A stretch of 64,000 bases of DNA from SAR92 clade bacterium H231 (GTDB lineage Bacteria > Pseudomonadota > Gammaproteobacteria > Pseudomonadales > Porticoccaceae), in the NCBI GenBank assembly GCA_025153775.1, contig JAOALC010000001.1:186001-250000 (forward strand), in the 5' to 3' direction. Positions 36,831 through 46,498 of the stretch are shown here, in pieces. The notes beneath the pieces are model-generated. The model saw only the letters and a program-made list of their open reading frames with translations. It did not search any database and was not told the DNA's origin. The position numbers and the translations under genes were made by a program. The number at the start of each line of letters is the position of its first letter. Position 1 is the stretch's first letter.

Positions 36831-37430
36831 TTGTTTGACTGGGTTGGTCTTGAGACTGTGGCTGTAGCATTGGCTATCGCCTATCTACTTTTGGCGGTGA
36901 GGGAGAATATCCTCTGCTGGCTATGTGCTTTCTGCAGCACGGCTATCTATGTATGGATTTTTGGTGATGTAAATCTGTACATGGAGTCTGGGCTCAATAT
37001 CTACTATATGGCGATGGCTCTGTACGGCTGGTACCAATGGCAATACGGTGGTTCCAGTAATCAGGGAGTTGCCATCAGCCGCTGGACGGCTACACAGCAT
37101 CTGCAAGCGGCGGCGCTGATCTTATCGGCCAGTTGGCTGTCTGGGTACTTGTTAGCCCAGAGTACCGATGCCCGTCTGCCCTATATTGACTCATTTACCA
37201 CCTGGGCCAGTGTTGTAACCACCTGGATGGTAGCGCGCAAAGTTCTGGAAAACTGGTGGTATTGGATGCTGATTAATTCGGTTTCCATTTTCCTGTTTAT
37301 TGACCGGGAACTCTATCAAACCGCTGCAATGCTTGGGGTATACTTGCTGTTATCACTGATTGGCTACATGGCTTGGAGAAAGACCTATATTGAACAGAAC
37401 TCAGGCAGTATTGCAGTCGGCTCTATCTAG
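36831..37430 (+). CDS. pnuT: PnuC-family transporter, probable thiamine transporter PnuT
   Basis: 199 aa with about seven membrane helices. PnuC signatures are ENILCWLCAFCSTAIYVWIF, NLYMESGLNIYYMAMALYGW and WWYWMLINSVSIFLFI. PnuC proteins move nicotinamide riboside; the PnuT branch, found under TPP riboswitches, moves thiamine. Start is TTG at 36831 with GAGG 10 bases upstream; the longer frame from 36762 would overlap the YkoF gene by 67 bases. The transporter works by facilitated diffusion and needs the downstream kinase to trap substrate. Confidence 0.85.
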   Translation: MFDWVGLETVAVALAIAYLLLAVRENILCWLCAFCSTAIYVWIFGDVNLYMESGLNIYYMAMALYGWYQWQYGGSSNQGVAISRWTATQHLQAAALILSASWLSGYLLAQSTDARLPYIDSFTTWASVVTTWMVARKVLENWWYWMLINSVSIFLFIDRELYQTAAMLGVYLLLSLIGYMAWRKTYIEQNSGSIAVGSI

Positions 37431-38154
37431 CTGGCAGAACTGGAATTCCGGCGAGCCTGGCCTGGGCCTGCTTACGGCAAAACCAGAGATTGTTACTGAG
37501 CTGTTTGGTGGTCGCACCAACAAAACCTTTCTAGTGTCGAGCGGTGACTTCCGGGCAGTGGTCAGGGTCAACTCTCCCGATGCAGTTAAACTGGGGATCG
37601 ATCGGCAGCGGGAAAAACAAATTTTGGAACTGTTGCAACCCACTGGTCTGGTACCCAGGGTTCTGTTTTTCGATAATGATTTTTTAGTTTCCGAATTTAT
37701 CGAGGGGCGTTCGCTAACCGATAAAAGTTTAAAAAACAGTCATATTATGGAGTCACTGTCAGAGGCTCTGGCTGTGGTTCAGTCTGTGAAGATGCCCAAT
37801 TCTAGCCCGCGAAACTATCTTGACTACTGTCGGCGGTATCTCAACCAGCTGACCGGGACCAAAGTGTCGCCACTGGTGGTAGAGCAGATAGAAGGGGCGG
37901 CCAAAGCTGTGGATCAGGAAGCCTGGGAGCCGGTGATTTGCCACCATGATATGGTGCCAGAGAATATTATTGTCAACGACAGCGGGCTGTTTATTATAGA
38001 TTGGGAATATGCGGCTCTGGGTCATCCGGGGCTGGATTTTTTGCGTCTATACGGGGCGGACTATGCATCATCGGAGCGCCAGAAAGAGTCCCTGCAGTCT
38101 CTGTTCAAGGTTAAGCAGGCTATGGATAAACTCTGGTTAGCGGTGCAACTTTAG
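37390..38154 (+). CDS. Choline/aminoglycoside kinase-like protein, probable thiamine kinase
   Basis: About 254 aa, APH/ChoK fold. The nucleotide-binding lobe includes FGGRTNKTFLVSSGDFRAVVRV. The catalytic loop is CHHDMVPENIIV (Brenner motif HxDxxxxN) and the metal-binding part is IDWEYAALGHPGLDF. In this riboswitch operon the likely substrate is thiamine, which would be trapped as thiamine phosphate after entry by PnuT. The start is uncertain: TTG 37390 has GGAG 11 bases upstream, and TTG 37411 is an alternative. Either way it overlaps the pnuT end, which implies coupling. Confidence 0.82.
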   Translation: MNRTQAVLQSALSSWQNWNSGEPGLGLLTAKPEIVTELFGGRTNKTFLVSSGDFRAVVRVNSPDAVKLGIDRQREKQILELLQPTGLVPRVLFFDNDFLVSEFIEGRSLTDKSLKNSHIMESLSEALAVVQSVKMPNSSPRNYLDYCRRYLNQLTGTKVSPLVVEQIEGAAKAVDQEAWEPVICHHDMVPENIIVNDSGLFIIDWEYAALGHPGLDFLRLYGADYASSERQKESLQSLFKVKQAMDKLWLAVQL

Positions 38155-38185
38155 CTGTATTGAAATTTATTGTTAGGGTGATGAG

Positions 38186-38557
38186 ATGAGTGATAAAGAC
38201 TATAACCAATTAAATGCTGAAGAGCAGTATGTGATCTTGCACAAGGGCACAGAGGCGCCATTTGTAGGCGAGTACACCGACAACAGGACCCAGGGTCTCT
38301 ATTGCTGTAAACAGTGTAATAGCCCGCTGTACAGGTCTGAGCACAAATTCCCCTCCCATTGCGGCTGGCCCAGTTTTGATGATGAGGTTGAGGGTGCGGT
38401 GCGGCGTGAGCCGGATGCCGATGGTCGGCGGATAGAGATTGTCTGCGCTAACTGCGATGGCCATCTGGGCCATGTGTTTGAGGGCGAGGGCTTTACTGAT
38501 AAGAATATACGCCACTGCGTAAACAGTATCTCTATGCTATTTGTGGCCGCTGATTGA
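38186..38557 (+). CDS. msrB: Peptide methionine (R)-S-oxide reductase
   Basis: 123 aa, repairs oxidised methionine. Catalytic C111 in IRHCVNSISM. The zinc site is formed by two CxxC pairs (C41/C44 and C87/C90), and GWPSFDDEV is the substrate-binding part. No signal peptide, so it is cytoplasmic. It follows the thiamine kinase by 31 bases on the same strand and may be read through from that operon. It is convergent with the YajQ-like gene. Confidence 0.96.
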   Translation: MSDKDYNQLNAEEQYVILHKGTEAPFVGEYTDNRTQGLYCCKQCNSPLYRSEHKFPSHCGWPSFDDEVEGAVRREPDADGRRIEIVCANCDGHLGHVFEGEGFTDKNIRHCVNSISMLFVAAD

Positions 38558-38580
38558 TGCCGGATTACTCTCTGTAAAGT

Positions 38581-39066
38581 CTAGTCCCTAAAGTTTTTAA
38601 ACTGGAAGGGCTGACCCAGATCCGCCTCGCGCACCATGGCCATAACAGCTTGCAGATCATCGCGTTTTTTTCCGGTTACGCGTACCTGATCCCCCTGAAT
38701 GGTAGCCTGCACCTTCAGTTTCTGATCTTTAATAAGTTTGACAATCTTTTTGCAAACTTCAGAGCTGATGCCCTGCTTAAAACTCACGTCCAGAGAGAAG
38801 GTCTTGCCTCTGTGGACAGATTCATCCTCAAATTCCATCACCCGGGGGTCGATCTTGCGCTTGATCAACTGGGCGCGGAAAATATCCAATAACTGCTGAC
38901 ATTGAAAGTCTGCTTCCGTTTTAATAGTGACAATGTCGTTGGTCAGGCTGATGCTTGCGTCGACGCCGCGAAAGTCGAATCTCGTAGACAATTCTCGCTC
39001 GGTATTATGGGTGGCATTGAGTATCTCAGCGCTATCAATTTCAGTAACAATATCTACGCTTGGCAT
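38581..39066 (-). CDS. YajQ family nucleotide/cyclic-di-GMP-binding protein
   Basis: 161 aa, two ferredoxin-like halves. The family N-terminus is [20 protein letters not shown], followed by [10 protein letters not shown], and the C-terminus is [17 protein letters not shown]. In Xanthomonas and Pseudomonas YajQ-like proteins bind cyclic di-GMP and affect transcription; which role applies here is unknown. GGAGAG precedes the ATG. It is divergent from the ychJ-like gene. Confidence 0.95.
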   Translation of the reverse strand: MPSVDIVTEIDSAEILNATHNTERELSTRFDFRGVDASISLTNDIVTIKTEADFQCQQLLDIFRAQLIKRKIDPRVMEFEDESVHRGKTFSLDVSFKQGISSEVCKKIVKLIKDQKLKVQATIQGDQVRVTGKKRDDLQAVMAMVREADLGQPFQFKNFRD

Positions 39067-39133
39067 GGTCTGACTCTCCGCTGGATATGAGCTATGATTC
39101 TAAACCAGTCTGCGTACCTCAGACCAGCCTAAA

Positions 39134-39139
39134 TATAAT
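39134..39139 (+). promoter_or_regulatory. Candidate -10 box of the YchJ-like gene
   Basis: A perfect TATAAT 20 bases upstream of the chosen ATG. No clear -35 is found at 16-18 bases. The implied start near 39146 supports the short form of the protein. Confidence 0.3.
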
Positions 39140-39158
39140 AAGAGGGGTAGTTAAAACA

Positions 39159-39548
39159 ATGAACAGAGATTGTGTTTGTGGCAGTCGGCAACAGTTCTCT
39201 GAATGTTGTGAGCCACTGCTTAATGAAGTTCAGCCGGCAAAAACACCGGAGCAGCTAATGCGCTCCAGATACAGTGCCTATTCTCTGGGTGGCTATGGCA
39301 GCTATCTGCTCAAAACCTGGTTTGCGCCAATGGCCAAAGATCTCTCCATTGAAGAGCTGTCGAGGTCAGATACTGAATGGCTGGGGTTGAAGATTCTGGA
39401 CTCCGGCATTAGTGGCAATAGCGGTTGGGTGGAGTTTAAGGCAGTATACAGAGACAATCAGCGGCGGGTTGAGATGCATGAGAAATCTGTATTTACCCTA
39501 CAGGGTAACCGCTGGTTATATATAGGCGGTGAAGTATCGCCCAGCTAG
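39159..39548 (+). CDS. YchJ/UPF0225 family SEC-C motif protein
   Basis: 129 aa. The N-terminus is a SEC-C zinc motif (CVCGSRQQFSECCEPLL), followed by the family-specific TPEQLMRSRYSAYSLGG and an NTF2-like fold (WVEFKAVYRDNQRRVEMHEKS). Function not established. The frame is open upstream to 39060, but ATG 39159 places the cysteine motif at the N-terminus as in relatives and has AGAGGGG about 11 bases upstream. It is convergent with tatC. Confidence 0.88.
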   Translation: MNRDCVCGSRQQFSECCEPLLNEVQPAKTPEQLMRSRYSAYSLGGYGSYLLKTWFAPMAKDLSIEELSRSDTEWLGLKILDSGISGNSGWVEFKAVYRDNQRRVEMHEKSVFTLQGNRWLYIGGEVSPS

Positions 39549-39596
39549 AGAATATCATTGTCGAGCCCTGCACAACGGGCTATTCAGGTCTGCGGT

Positions 39597-40358
39597 TTAA
39601 TCGGCGGGTTTTACTAGGCGGCCAAACAGTATGCCAATTTCAAATAGCAGCCACATAGGTATGGCCAGCAGAGTCTGGGAGATAATATCAGGAGGTGTTA
39701 GCAGCATGCCCAGTACAAAGCAGAGCACAAAGACATAGGGGCGCTTCTTGGCCAGATTATCTGGCTCTACCACTCCCATCCAGGAGAGAATCACCACAGC
39801 AATGGGGATTTCAAAGCTGAGTCCGAAGGCAAAAAACAGCTTCAGCACAAAGTCTAAATAGCTGCGAATATCTGGCATCACGCTGATGCCTTCCGGTGCA
39901 ATGCTGGTAAAAAACATAAACACCAGAGGGAATACCACATAGTACGCAAAGGCCATGCCGCCATAGAATAAAAACACGCTGGAAAAAAATAGCGGTAGCA
40001 CAATCTTCTTTTCACGCTGATAGAGCCCGGGCGCCACAAAGGCCCATATTTGATAGAGAATGTAGGGCATGGCTGCGAACATGGACAGCACCAGTGTCAG
40101 CTTGAAAGGTGTTAAAAAGGGTGAGGCAACCTCAGTGGCTATCATGGTTGAGGATTCGGGTAGAAACTCACGGATAGGTTCAGATACGTAGAGATAAAGA
40201 TCCTGACTAAAGGAAAACAGACCGGCAAAAATCACCAGAATCGAGATAAAAATACGCAGCACACGGTCGCGAAACTCGATCAGGTGGGCCATAAACGGCT
40301 GCCTGTCCAGGGCCTCCTGCTGTTCCTCAGTGGTTTCGCTACTGTTAGATTTGCTCAT
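39597..40358 (-). CDS. tatC: Sec-independent protein translocase TatC
   Basis: 253 aa with six membrane helices, the core receptor of the twin-arginine pathway. It has the N-terminal FMAHLIEFRDRVLR, a periplasmic region with LPESSTMIATEVASPF, and FGLSFEIPIAVVIL containing the conserved glutamate. The ATG overlaps the tatB stop by 4 bases (ATGA). Last gene of the hisI-hisE-tatA-tatB-tatC run. Confidence 0.97.
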   Translation of the reverse strand: MSKSNSSETTEEQQEALDRQPFMAHLIEFRDRVLRIFISILVIFAGLFSFSQDLYLYVSEPIREFLPESSTMIATEVASPFLTPFKLTLVLSMFAAMPYILYQIWAFVAPGLYQREKKIVLPLFFSSVFLFYGGMAFAYYVVFPLVFMFFTSIAPEGISVMPDIRSYLDFVLKLFFAFGLSFEIPIAVVILSWMGVVEPDNLAKKRPYVFVLCFVLGMLLTPPDIISQTLLAIPMWLLFEIGILFGRLVKPAD

Positions 40359-40684
40359 GATTTATCAACTGTGGATGAATCTAGCTTATCTTTGATCTCT
40401 GATGCGGTATTTTTTAGCTCAGCAGTGCTGTCGCGCATGCTGTCCTCAAACTTGGTTTTGCTGTTTTCCAGATCGCGCAGTATTTTCTCATTGTGCAGTT
40501 GGCGATGAATTTCGCCCATACCTACTTCGCTCTCAAGTTCTCTGCGGGCGCTAGACATCATCTGCTTGAGCCGGCCAATCCACAGACTAATGGTGCGCAC
40601 AGTTTCAGGCAGGCGCTCAGGCCCCATCACAATTAATGTAATTACAGCTATAACTAGAAGCTCAGAAAAACCTACATCAAACAT
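40355..40684 (-). CDS. tatB: Sec-independent protein translocase TatB
   Basis: 109 aa. One N-terminal membrane helix with the TatB glutamate (MFDVGFSELLVIAVITLIVM), the FGPERLP-type hinge here as GPERLPETVR, an amphipathic helix, then a long charged tail that is likely disordered or coiled. It recruits substrate to TatC. It lies 3 bases after tatA. Confidence 0.95.
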   Translation of the reverse strand: MFDVGFSELLVIAVITLIVMGPERLPETVRTISLWIGRLKQMMSSARRELESEVGMGEIHRQLHNEKILRDLENSKTKFEDSMRDSTAELKNTASEIKDKLDSSTVDKS

Positions 40685-40687
40685 GGG

Positions 40688-40912
40688 TTATTCTGCGGTG
40701 TCCTTTTTCTCAGCACTCTGCTCGGTTTTTTCTGCAGACTTTTGCTCTATCTCAGGCTCTTCTGTGGATTGTTCTGAGTCACTGGAGACGCTGTCTTTAA
40801 AGCCTTTGACCGCGCCGCCCAGGTCTGAGCCAATATTGCGCAATTTCTTAGTGCCAAACACCAGGGCTACAATAACCAAAATAATTAATAGTTCCTGCCA
40901 ACCAAAACCCAT
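40688..40912 (-). CDS. tatA: Sec-independent protein translocase TatA
   Basis: 74 aa. [20 protein letters not shown] is the membrane helix, [19 protein letters not shown] the amphipathic helix, and the tail is rich in Glu/Lys/Ser. TatA forms the pore or weakens the membrane in Tat export. The frame is open upstream into hisE, but the ATG at 40912 has a perfect AGGAGG at 7 bases and the expected N-terminus. The gap to the hisE stop is a single base. Confidence 0.95.
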   Translation of the reverse strand: MGFGWQELLIILVIVALVFGTKKLRNIGSDLGGAVKGFKDSVSSDSEQSTEEPEIEQKSAEKTEQSAEKKDTAE

Positions 40913-40913
40913 G

Positions 40914-41258
40914 TTAATCCTCCTTATTTGCCGTTCGTTGTGCCTTCTCTTCAAGGCCAGATAAATCAAATCGTCGCTCTAATTCAGCGAGCACTCCACT
41001 GGCATCTTCGCCCAGATGGGAGAGCATAACCAGACTATGAAACCAGAGATCAGCAGTTTCATAAATTAATTTCTCATTGTTACCAGACTGCTCGGCATCG
41101 CGGGCTGCCAGAATAGTCTCTATGGATTCTTCGCCGACTTTTTCCAGTATTTTATTCAAGCCCTTGGAGTGCAGACTGGCCACATAGGACTCATCTGCCG
41201 AGGCCAGCTTGCGAGCCTCCAGCACTTCACTGAGTCGGCGCAATACAGCATCATTCAT
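40914..41258 (-). CDS. hisE: Phosphoribosyl-ATP pyrophosphatase
   Basis: 114 aa, MazG-like all-alpha enzyme for the second step of histidine synthesis. Metal-binding helix residues are visible in [15 protein letters not shown] and [15 protein letters not shown]. It is separate from hisI, as in Pseudomonas and unlike the fused enterobacterial HisIE. The ATG overlaps the hisI stop by 4 bases. Confidence 0.95.
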   Translation of the reverse strand: MNDAVLRRLSEVLEARKLASADESYVASLHSKGLNKILEKVGEESIETILAARDAEQSGNNEKLIYETADLWFHSLVMLSHLGEDASGVLAELERRFDLSGLEEKAQRTANKED

Positions 41259-41638
41259 GAATATATATCCTTGGGGTCTCTAACCACTGCATCCACAGCC
41301 TGCCATTGGCCGTCTTTTAAGACTGAATAAAAACAGGAGCTTCTGCCGGTGTGACAGGCAATACCACCCAGCTGTTCGACACGCATCATTATTACGTCAT
41401 TGTCACAGTCCAGACGCAGTTCTCTAAGTAACTGCACATTGCCCGACTCTTCTCCTTTTCGCCATAGCTTCTGTCTAGACCTGGACCAGTACACAGCGCG
41501 GTTTTCATTCACCGTTAGTTCTAGGGCCTGCCGATTCATCCAGGCAACCATTAGAATCAGCCCAGACTCAGCATCCTGAGCTATGGCGGGCACCAGCCCG
41601 TCTGAGTTCCAGGCTATTTGATCGAGATAAGTGGTCAT
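41255..41638 (-). CDS. hisI: Phosphoribosyl-AMP cyclohydrolase
   Basis: 127 aa, third step of histidine synthesis. Zinc-binding cysteines are in [15 protein letters not shown](I)[11 protein letters not shown], and the family part [15 protein letters not shown] is present. It follows ubiB by 25 bases on the same strand. The position ubiB-hisI-hisE-tatA matches Pseudomonas. Confidence 0.95.
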   Translation of the reverse strand: MTTYLDQIAWNSDGLVPAIAQDAESGLILMVAWMNRQALELTVNENRAVYWSRSRQKLWRKGEESGNVQLLRELRLDCDNDVIMMRVEQLGGIACHTGRSSCFYSVLKDGQWQAVDAVVRDPKDIYS

Positions 41639-41663
41639 AGGGGCAAGTATAGCGGAACTGGGT

Positions 41664-43283
41664 CTAGCGCAGTAGTAGCAACAGCAGGCCTATCCCGCCC
41701 AGTATCAGGCTGCTGGCAGGAACCTGACTGATAGTTTCAGCCCAGTGAGGAGATGCCAAACCTATACCTATGCCCATTAGTGCGGCTCCCAGACGATTGA
41801 ATCGCCTGCTTGGCTTAGCAGCTTTTGATTCTGCAGGCGCGGATTTTGGTGTCTCTGTGTTGACTGGCCCCTGCTGTATATTTTGCAGTGCCTGAAAAAT
41901 TAATGGTGGTATCTGCGGCAGATGTTCCAGCCAGTCGGGCACATGGCGCTTAAACTGCTTAAAGATGCTTTTGGGGGAATAGCGATCTTTCAGCCATTTT
42001 TCAAGGAAGGGCTGAGCTGTGGTCCAGAGGTCGAGCTGGGGATACATTTGCCTGCCGAGACCCTCGATATTCAGCAGCGTCTTCTGCAATAGCACCAGAG
42101 ATGGCTGCACTTCCATATTAAAACGTCGAGCCGTGTTAAACAGGCTGACCAGCATATGTCCCAGAGATATTTCATTGAGCGGGCGTTCAAAGATAGGCTC
42201 ACAGACCGAGCGAATAGCGCCGGTAAACTCCCCCACTGGGGTGTCAGCAGGCACCCAGCCGGAGCGAATATGTAGCTCTGCCACCTGGCGGTAATCGCGC
42301 TTGAAAATGGCCAATAGGTTGCGCGCCAGGTAAAACTGGTCGTCGCTCGACAAGGAGCCCATAATGGCACAGTCGATAGCCAGATAGCTTGGCGCCTTGG
42401 GTTTGCTGGCGTCCACAAAGATATTGCCCGGATGCATATCGGCATGGAAGAAATTATGCTCGAACACCTGGGTGAAAAAGATTTCAACACCGCGCTCTGC
42501 CAGCAGTTTCATATCCACACCGGCGGCTTCCAGATCAGCCATATTGGTGACCGGGATGCCATAAATGCGCTCCATTACCAGAACATTTTCGTTGGAATAG
42601 GGCCAGTGTATTTCAGGTACATAAAGCAGCGGCGAACCTTCAAAGTTATGCCGCAACAATGAGGCATTGGCGCCCTCCGATTGCAGATTTAACTCTTCGA
42701 GAATCACCACCTCATAATCGGCCACCACCTCAAGGGGGCGCAGGCGACGGCCATCTTCGCTGTATTTGGCCAGCAAGCGAGCCAATGTATACAGCAGGGC
42801 TATATCTTTGCGGATGGTTTTTTCAATGCCGGGCCGCACTGCTTTGACCACCACATTTCGGCCATCAGCCAGCACTGCTGCATGAACCTGAGCTACAGAG
42901 GCGGATGCCAATGGGTCGGTTTCAAAACTGTGGAAAAGCTGCTCTACTTTACCCTCTAGGGCTGTTTCTATATTGGATTTAAAGGTGGCGGACGAAAAGG
43001 GTGGCACATTGTCCTGTAACTGCGCCAGCTGTGCGCAGATATCTGTGGGCACCAGGTCTGGCCTGGTGGAAAGCAGCTGACCAAATTTAATAAAGATTGG
43101 CCCCAGTTCCTCGAGGGCCATGCGCAGGCGCTCGCCGCGGTCGGCGCTGTTGCCGCCAAATAGCACTGCTGGCGCCAGCAGGGCACGCACAGCGAAGGGC
43201 AGGCTGTCTTTGTCTAGCAGCTTATCAAGGCGGTATTTGCCCACTACTCGAGCAATTTTGGCAAGGCGACGAAGGCGAATCAC
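41664..43283 (-). CDS. ubiB: Ubiquinone biosynthesis protein UbiB (atypical kinase-like)
   Basis: 539 aa, membrane-bound ADCK/UbiB family protein required for aerobic ubiquinone synthesis. The KxGQ motif is in [13 protein letters not shown], followed by [20 protein letters not shown] and the [11 protein letters not shown] catalytic loop. Two C-terminal membrane helices end the protein. GTG start overlaps the ubiJ stop by 4 bases. It belongs to the ubiE-ubiJ-ubiB set, which with ubiK (2.5 kb) covers much of the accessory Ubi machinery. Confidence 0.96.
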   Translation of the reverse strand: MIRLRRLAKIARVVGKYRLDKLLDKDSLPFAVRALLAPAVLFGGNSADRGERLRMALEELGPIFIKFGQLLSTRPDLVPTDICAQLAQLQDNVPPFSSATFKSNIETALEGKVEQLFHSFETDPLASASVAQVHAAVLADGRNVVVKAVRPGIEKTIRKDIALLYTLARLLAKYSEDGRRLRPLEVVADYEVVILEELNLQSEGANASLLRHNFEGSPLLYVPEIHWPYSNENVLVMERIYGIPVTNMADLEAAGVDMKLLAERGVEIFFTQVFEHNFFHADMHPGNIFVDASKPKAPSYLAIDCAIMGSLSSDDQFYLARNLLAIFKRDYRQVAELHIRSGWVPADTPVGEFTGAIRSVCEPIFERPLNEISLGHMLVSLFNTARRFNMEVQPSLVLLQKTLLNIEGLGRQMYPQLDLWTTAQPFLEKWLKDRYSPKSIFKQFKRHVPDWLEHLPQIPPLIFQALQNIQQGPVNTETPKSAPAESKAAKPSRRFNRLGAALMGIGIGLASPHWAETISQVPASSLILGGIGLLLLLLR

Positions 43284-43918
43284 GGGCGGGATTTTCTCTG
43301 TTGAAGGCTGAGACGCAGTTTGTTGGCTCTGGCCGCCAGTCGATCTACATCGGTTGATAGGTGGCGTACAGACTGCACAAAGCTCTGGTATTCGTTTTTG
43401 CTAGGGGTCAGACGCAGCTCTTCCTGAGATACCTCGGCTAGAGCAGACTGGGCTCGATTCAGGGCATTGCTGCGAAATTCGGCAGAGTTGCGGATTGTCT
43501 CGCCCAACAGATGAGCTGGCACATCGCCAATCAATTCAGCCAGTGCTGCCTCCCAGTCGATATCCAGTTCGGCCATAATATGGTTGAGTTGGCGCAACAC
43601 CTCCAGATTACCGCTGACATTGACGCCAGTACCGGAGAAAGAAACCATCTCATCCGCATTGATGGCCATCGCCGCCAGAGAGACTAGGGTACCGCTAACG
43701 GTCACCTCTGCACTGTCCTGCCAGTTACTGTGCAACATAATACCTGTGGCACTGGGCTCCACGGCAATGCGCAGTGGCGGCATAGAGCTGTCCACCAGCA
43801 GTACCTTGCCCTGCAGGGCTCTGAGCCGCTCAGCTGAAGCCGGATCATGCACCAGAGCTGCATTGATAATTTTCTCAGCTCCCTCTAAAGCGGCTGACTG
43901 CATTGCGGCAAATATCAC
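43280..43918 (-). CDS. ubiJ: Ubiquinone biosynthesis accessory factor UbiJ
   Basis: 212 aa. N-terminal SCP2 lipid-binding domain (about 20-120, with VSGTLVSLAAMAINADEMVSFSG split over two lines) and a C-terminal coiled coil (LSTDVDRLAARANKLRLSLQQ). UbiJ scaffolds the Ubi complex and binds ubiquinone intermediates together with UbiK. GTG start overlaps the ubiE stop by one base; ATG 43903 is an alternative start. Confidence 0.9.
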   Translation of the reverse strand: MIFAAMQSAALEGAEKIINAALVHDPASAERLRALQGKVLLVDSSMPPLRIAVEPSATGIMLHSNWQDSAEVTVSGTLVSLAAMAINADEMVSFSGTGVNVSGNLEVLRQLNHIMAELDIDWEAALAELIGDVPAHLLGETIRNSAEFRSNALNRAQSALAEVSQEELRLTPSKNEYQSFVQSVRHLSTDVDRLAARANKLRLSLQQRKSRP

Positions 43919-44664
43919 TAGGGCTTAACTCCCCTATGCAGTGCCACCACGCCGCCGGTCATATTGTGGAAGTCGGTATTGGCAAAGCCTGCGCTATCCA
44001 TCATATCTTGCAATGTCTGCTGATCTGGATGCATGCGTATGGATTCGGCCAGATACTGATAGCTGTCGGCATCGCTGGCAAACAGCTTGCCCAGCTTGGG
44101 TAAAATATTAAATGAATAGCTGTCATAGACTTTGGATAGCAGCGGGTTGCTTGGCTTGGAAAACTCCAGTACCAGCAGCCGGCCCCCGGGCTTTAGCACA
44201 CGCAGCATAGAGCGCAGCGCCAAATCTTTATCTGTGACATTGCGCAGACCAAAGGCGATGGTAATAACGTCAAAGGTATTGTCGGGAAAGGGCAGGTGCT
44301 GGGCATCCGCCTGAGAAAATTTAATATTATTGACCACGCCGCGATCCATCAGGCGATCGCGCCCAACCCTGAGCATGGAGTCATTGATATCTGCCAGCAC
44401 CACTGTGCCCTCTGGGCCAACAATGCGCGAGAACTTTGCGCTTAGGTCCCCTGTGCCGCCGGCAATATCAAGCACCGAGTTGCCGCGGCGCACGCCAGAC
44501 ATCTCAATGGTGATGCGCTTCCACAGACGGTGAACGCCGCCTGACATCAAATCGTTCATCAGGTCGTATTTACCGGCGACAGAATGGAAGACATCGGCGA
44601 CTTTGCCGGCCTTTTCTTCAACATTGACGGTTTTATAACCAAAGTGGGTGGTTTTATAAGACAT
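43918..44664 (-). CDS. ubiE: Ubiquinone/menaquinone methyltransferase UbiE
   Basis: 248 aa SAM-dependent C-methyltransferase acting late in ubiquinone synthesis. It has [20 protein letters not shown], the SAM motif [12 protein letters not shown] and [12 protein letters not shown]. It starts the ubiE-ubiJ-ubiB run and lies 86 bases downstream of the DUF971 gene. The start has no strong Shine-Dalgarno but the N-terminus aligns with the family. Confidence 0.97.
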   Translation of the reverse strand: MSYKTTHFGYKTVNVEEKAGKVADVFHSVAGKYDLMNDLMSGGVHRLWKRITIEMSGVRRGNSVLDIAGGTGDLSAKFSRIVGPEGTVVLADINDSMLRVGRDRLMDRGVVNNIKFSQADAQHLPFPDNTFDVITIAFGLRNVTDKDLALRSMLRVLKPGGRLLVLEFSKPSNPLLSKVYDSYSFNILPKLGKLFASDADSYQYLAESIRMHPDQQTLQDMMDSAGFANTDFHNMTGGVVALHRGVKP

Positions 44665-44750
44665 TGGCGCAGTTACTCGGAAATCTCAAAAAATAGGGAG
44701 CCTATTGTAGCTCTAGTTGCTGCATTTAGGTAACTTAGCTGGCCCACAGC

Positions 44751-45128
44751 TCAGGACAGCTTGACCACCTGGGTATCCGGATCGCGGGACTGATTGGCAT
44801 GGTGCAGCCGCTGCAAATAGTCGGCCCAGTTATGGGTCTGGTTAGAGCCCAGCTCAAACAGATAGTCCCAAGTATAAATACCAGAGTCATGGCCGTCGTC
44901 AAAGCTTATCTGAATAGCGTAATTGCCCGACTGCTGAATAGAGGCAATCTTTACCTGGCGCTTGCCCACCTGCAGCACTTCCTGACCCTTGCCATGGCCC
45001 CGCACCTCTGCGCTGGGCGAGTAAACCCGCAGGTACTCTGCTGGCAGGTTAAAGCGCACATCGCCTGGATACTCCATGCTCAGAGCATCTTTCTGCTGGT
45101 TAACAAGAATCCGAGCGGGCACTGGCAT
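44751..45128 (-). CDS. DUF971 (GBBH-like N-terminal domain) protein
   Basis: 125 aa, DUF971/GBBH_N fold. The family core RVYSPSAEVRGHG followed by VKIASIQQSGNYAIQISFDDGHDSGIYTW is clear. The same domain occurs at the N-terminus of gamma-butyrobetaine hydroxylase and in Fe-S/NBP35-related proteins; free-standing copies next to hslU are common in this group, and their role is not settled. The ATG overlaps the hslU TAA by one base. Confidence 0.9.
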   Translation of the reverse strand: MPVPARILVNQQKDALSMEYPGDVRFNLPAEYLRVYSPSAEVRGHGKGQEVLQVGKRQVKIASIQQSGNYAIQISFDDGHDSGIYTWDYLFELGSNQTHNWADYLQRLHHANQSRDPDTQVVKLS

Positions 45129-46459
45129 TAAAGAATAAACCTGGTCAGATCTTCATTGCTGGCCAGCTCGCCAAGATTCTTCTCTACAAAGGCCGCGTCT
45201 ATGCTGATGGTTTCTCCTTTGCTGCCCAGATCTGAGGCATCGAAAGAAATCTCTTCCAGCAGCCGCTCTAGAATGGTGTGCAGGCGCCTGGCACCTATAT
45301 TTTCAGTGCCCTCATTTACCTCAAAAGCGATCTCCGCCATACGCTTTACACCATCGGCAGTAAACTCGATGGTAAGGCCTTCAGTAGCCATCAATTCGCA
45401 GTACTGTTTGGTGAGAGAGGCTTTGGGCTCGATAAGGATACGCTCCAAATCTCCGATTTCTAGGGAGTTTAGCTCTACCCGAATAGGTAGCCGACCCTGT
45501 AGCTCGGGAATCAGATCTGAGGGCTTGGACAGATGAAAGGCACCGGAGGCAATAAATAAAATATGGTCGGTCTTGATCATGCCGTACTTGGTGGAGACTG
45601 TGCTGCCTTCAATCAGGGGCAGCAGATCTCGCTGTACACCTTCTCGGGAGACATCGGCTCCGCCACTGCCTTCACCGCGGCGGCAAACTTTGTCGATCTC
45701 ATCGAGAAAAACAATACCATTTTGCTCGGCAGCCTCTACAGCACTGGATTTAATTTTTTCGTCATTGACCAGTTTGCCGGCCTCTTCATCTTTTAACTGC
45801 TTCATGGCCTCGGCTACAGTTACCTTGCGAGTGGAGGTTTTACCCTTGCCCATGCTGCTAAACATGCCCTGCAGCTGGTTGGTCATCTCCTCCATCCCTG
45901 GGGGCGCCATAATTTCTACACCTGCGGGCATCTGGCTCAGCTCAATCTCGATCTCTTTGTCGTTGAGGGCACCTTCGCGCAGTTTCTTGCGAAATACCTG
46001 CCGGGTTGAGCTGTCTCTATCAGTCTGGGCATCAGCGCTGCGGGCAGGCGGCAGCAGGGCGTCCAGCACGCGCTCCTCAGCGGCATCCATAGCGCGCTGG
46101 GCTACTTTTTCCATCTCTTGTTCGCGGCGCTGTTTGACCGAAGTCTCTACCAGGTCGCGAATAATGGATTCCACATCTTTGCCCACATAGCCCACCTCGG
46201 TAAATTTGGTGGCTTCTACTTTGACAAAGGGCGCATTGGCAAGGCGCGCTAAACGACGGGCAATTTCGGTTTTACCCACGCCAGTGGGGCCAATCATCAG
46301 AATATTTTTGGGTGTAACTTCATTGCGCATCTCGTCGTCAAGCTGAGCGCGGCGCCAGCGGTTGCGCAGGGCAATGGCCACAGCGCGCTTGGCGTCGTCC
46401 TGACCTATAATATGGCGGTTGAGTTCGTGAACAATCTCACGGGGAGTCATTTGTGACAT
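45128..46459 (-). CDS. hslU: HslU ATPase subunit of the HslUV protease
   Basis: 443 aa AAA+ unfoldase. N-terminal [21 protein letters not shown], Walker A GPTGVGKT, the pore motif GYVGKD (gripping substrate), the I-domain (about 110-240), Walker [12 protein letters not shown] and a C-terminal tail (DLTRFIL) that docks into HslV. AGGA precedes the ATG. Partner hslV lies 39 bases upstream on the same strand. Confidence 0.97.
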   Translation of the reverse strand: MSQMTPREIVHELNRHIIGQDDAKRAVAIALRNRWRRAQLDDEMRNEVTPKNILMIGPTGVGKTEIARRLARLANAPFVKVEATKFTEVGYVGKDVESIIRDLVETSVKQRREQEMEKVAQRAMDAAEERVLDALLPPARSADAQTDRDSSTRQVFRKKLREGALNDKEIEIELSQMPAGVEIMAPPGMEEMTNQLQGMFSSMGKGKTSTRKVTVAEAMKQLKDEEAGKLVNDEKIKSSAVEAAEQNGIVFLDEIDKVCRRGEGSGGADVSREGVQRDLLPLIEGSTVSTKYGMIKTDHILFIASGAFHLSKPSDLIPELQGRLPIRVELNSLEIGDLERILIEPKASLTKQYCELMATEGLTIEFTADGVKRMAEIAFEVNEGTENIGARRLHTILERLLEEISFDASDLGSKGETISIDAAFVEKNLGELASNEDLTRFIL

Positions 46460-46498
46460 AAGAATTCCTAGCTGCCTATATAGAAAATTAGCAGACTC

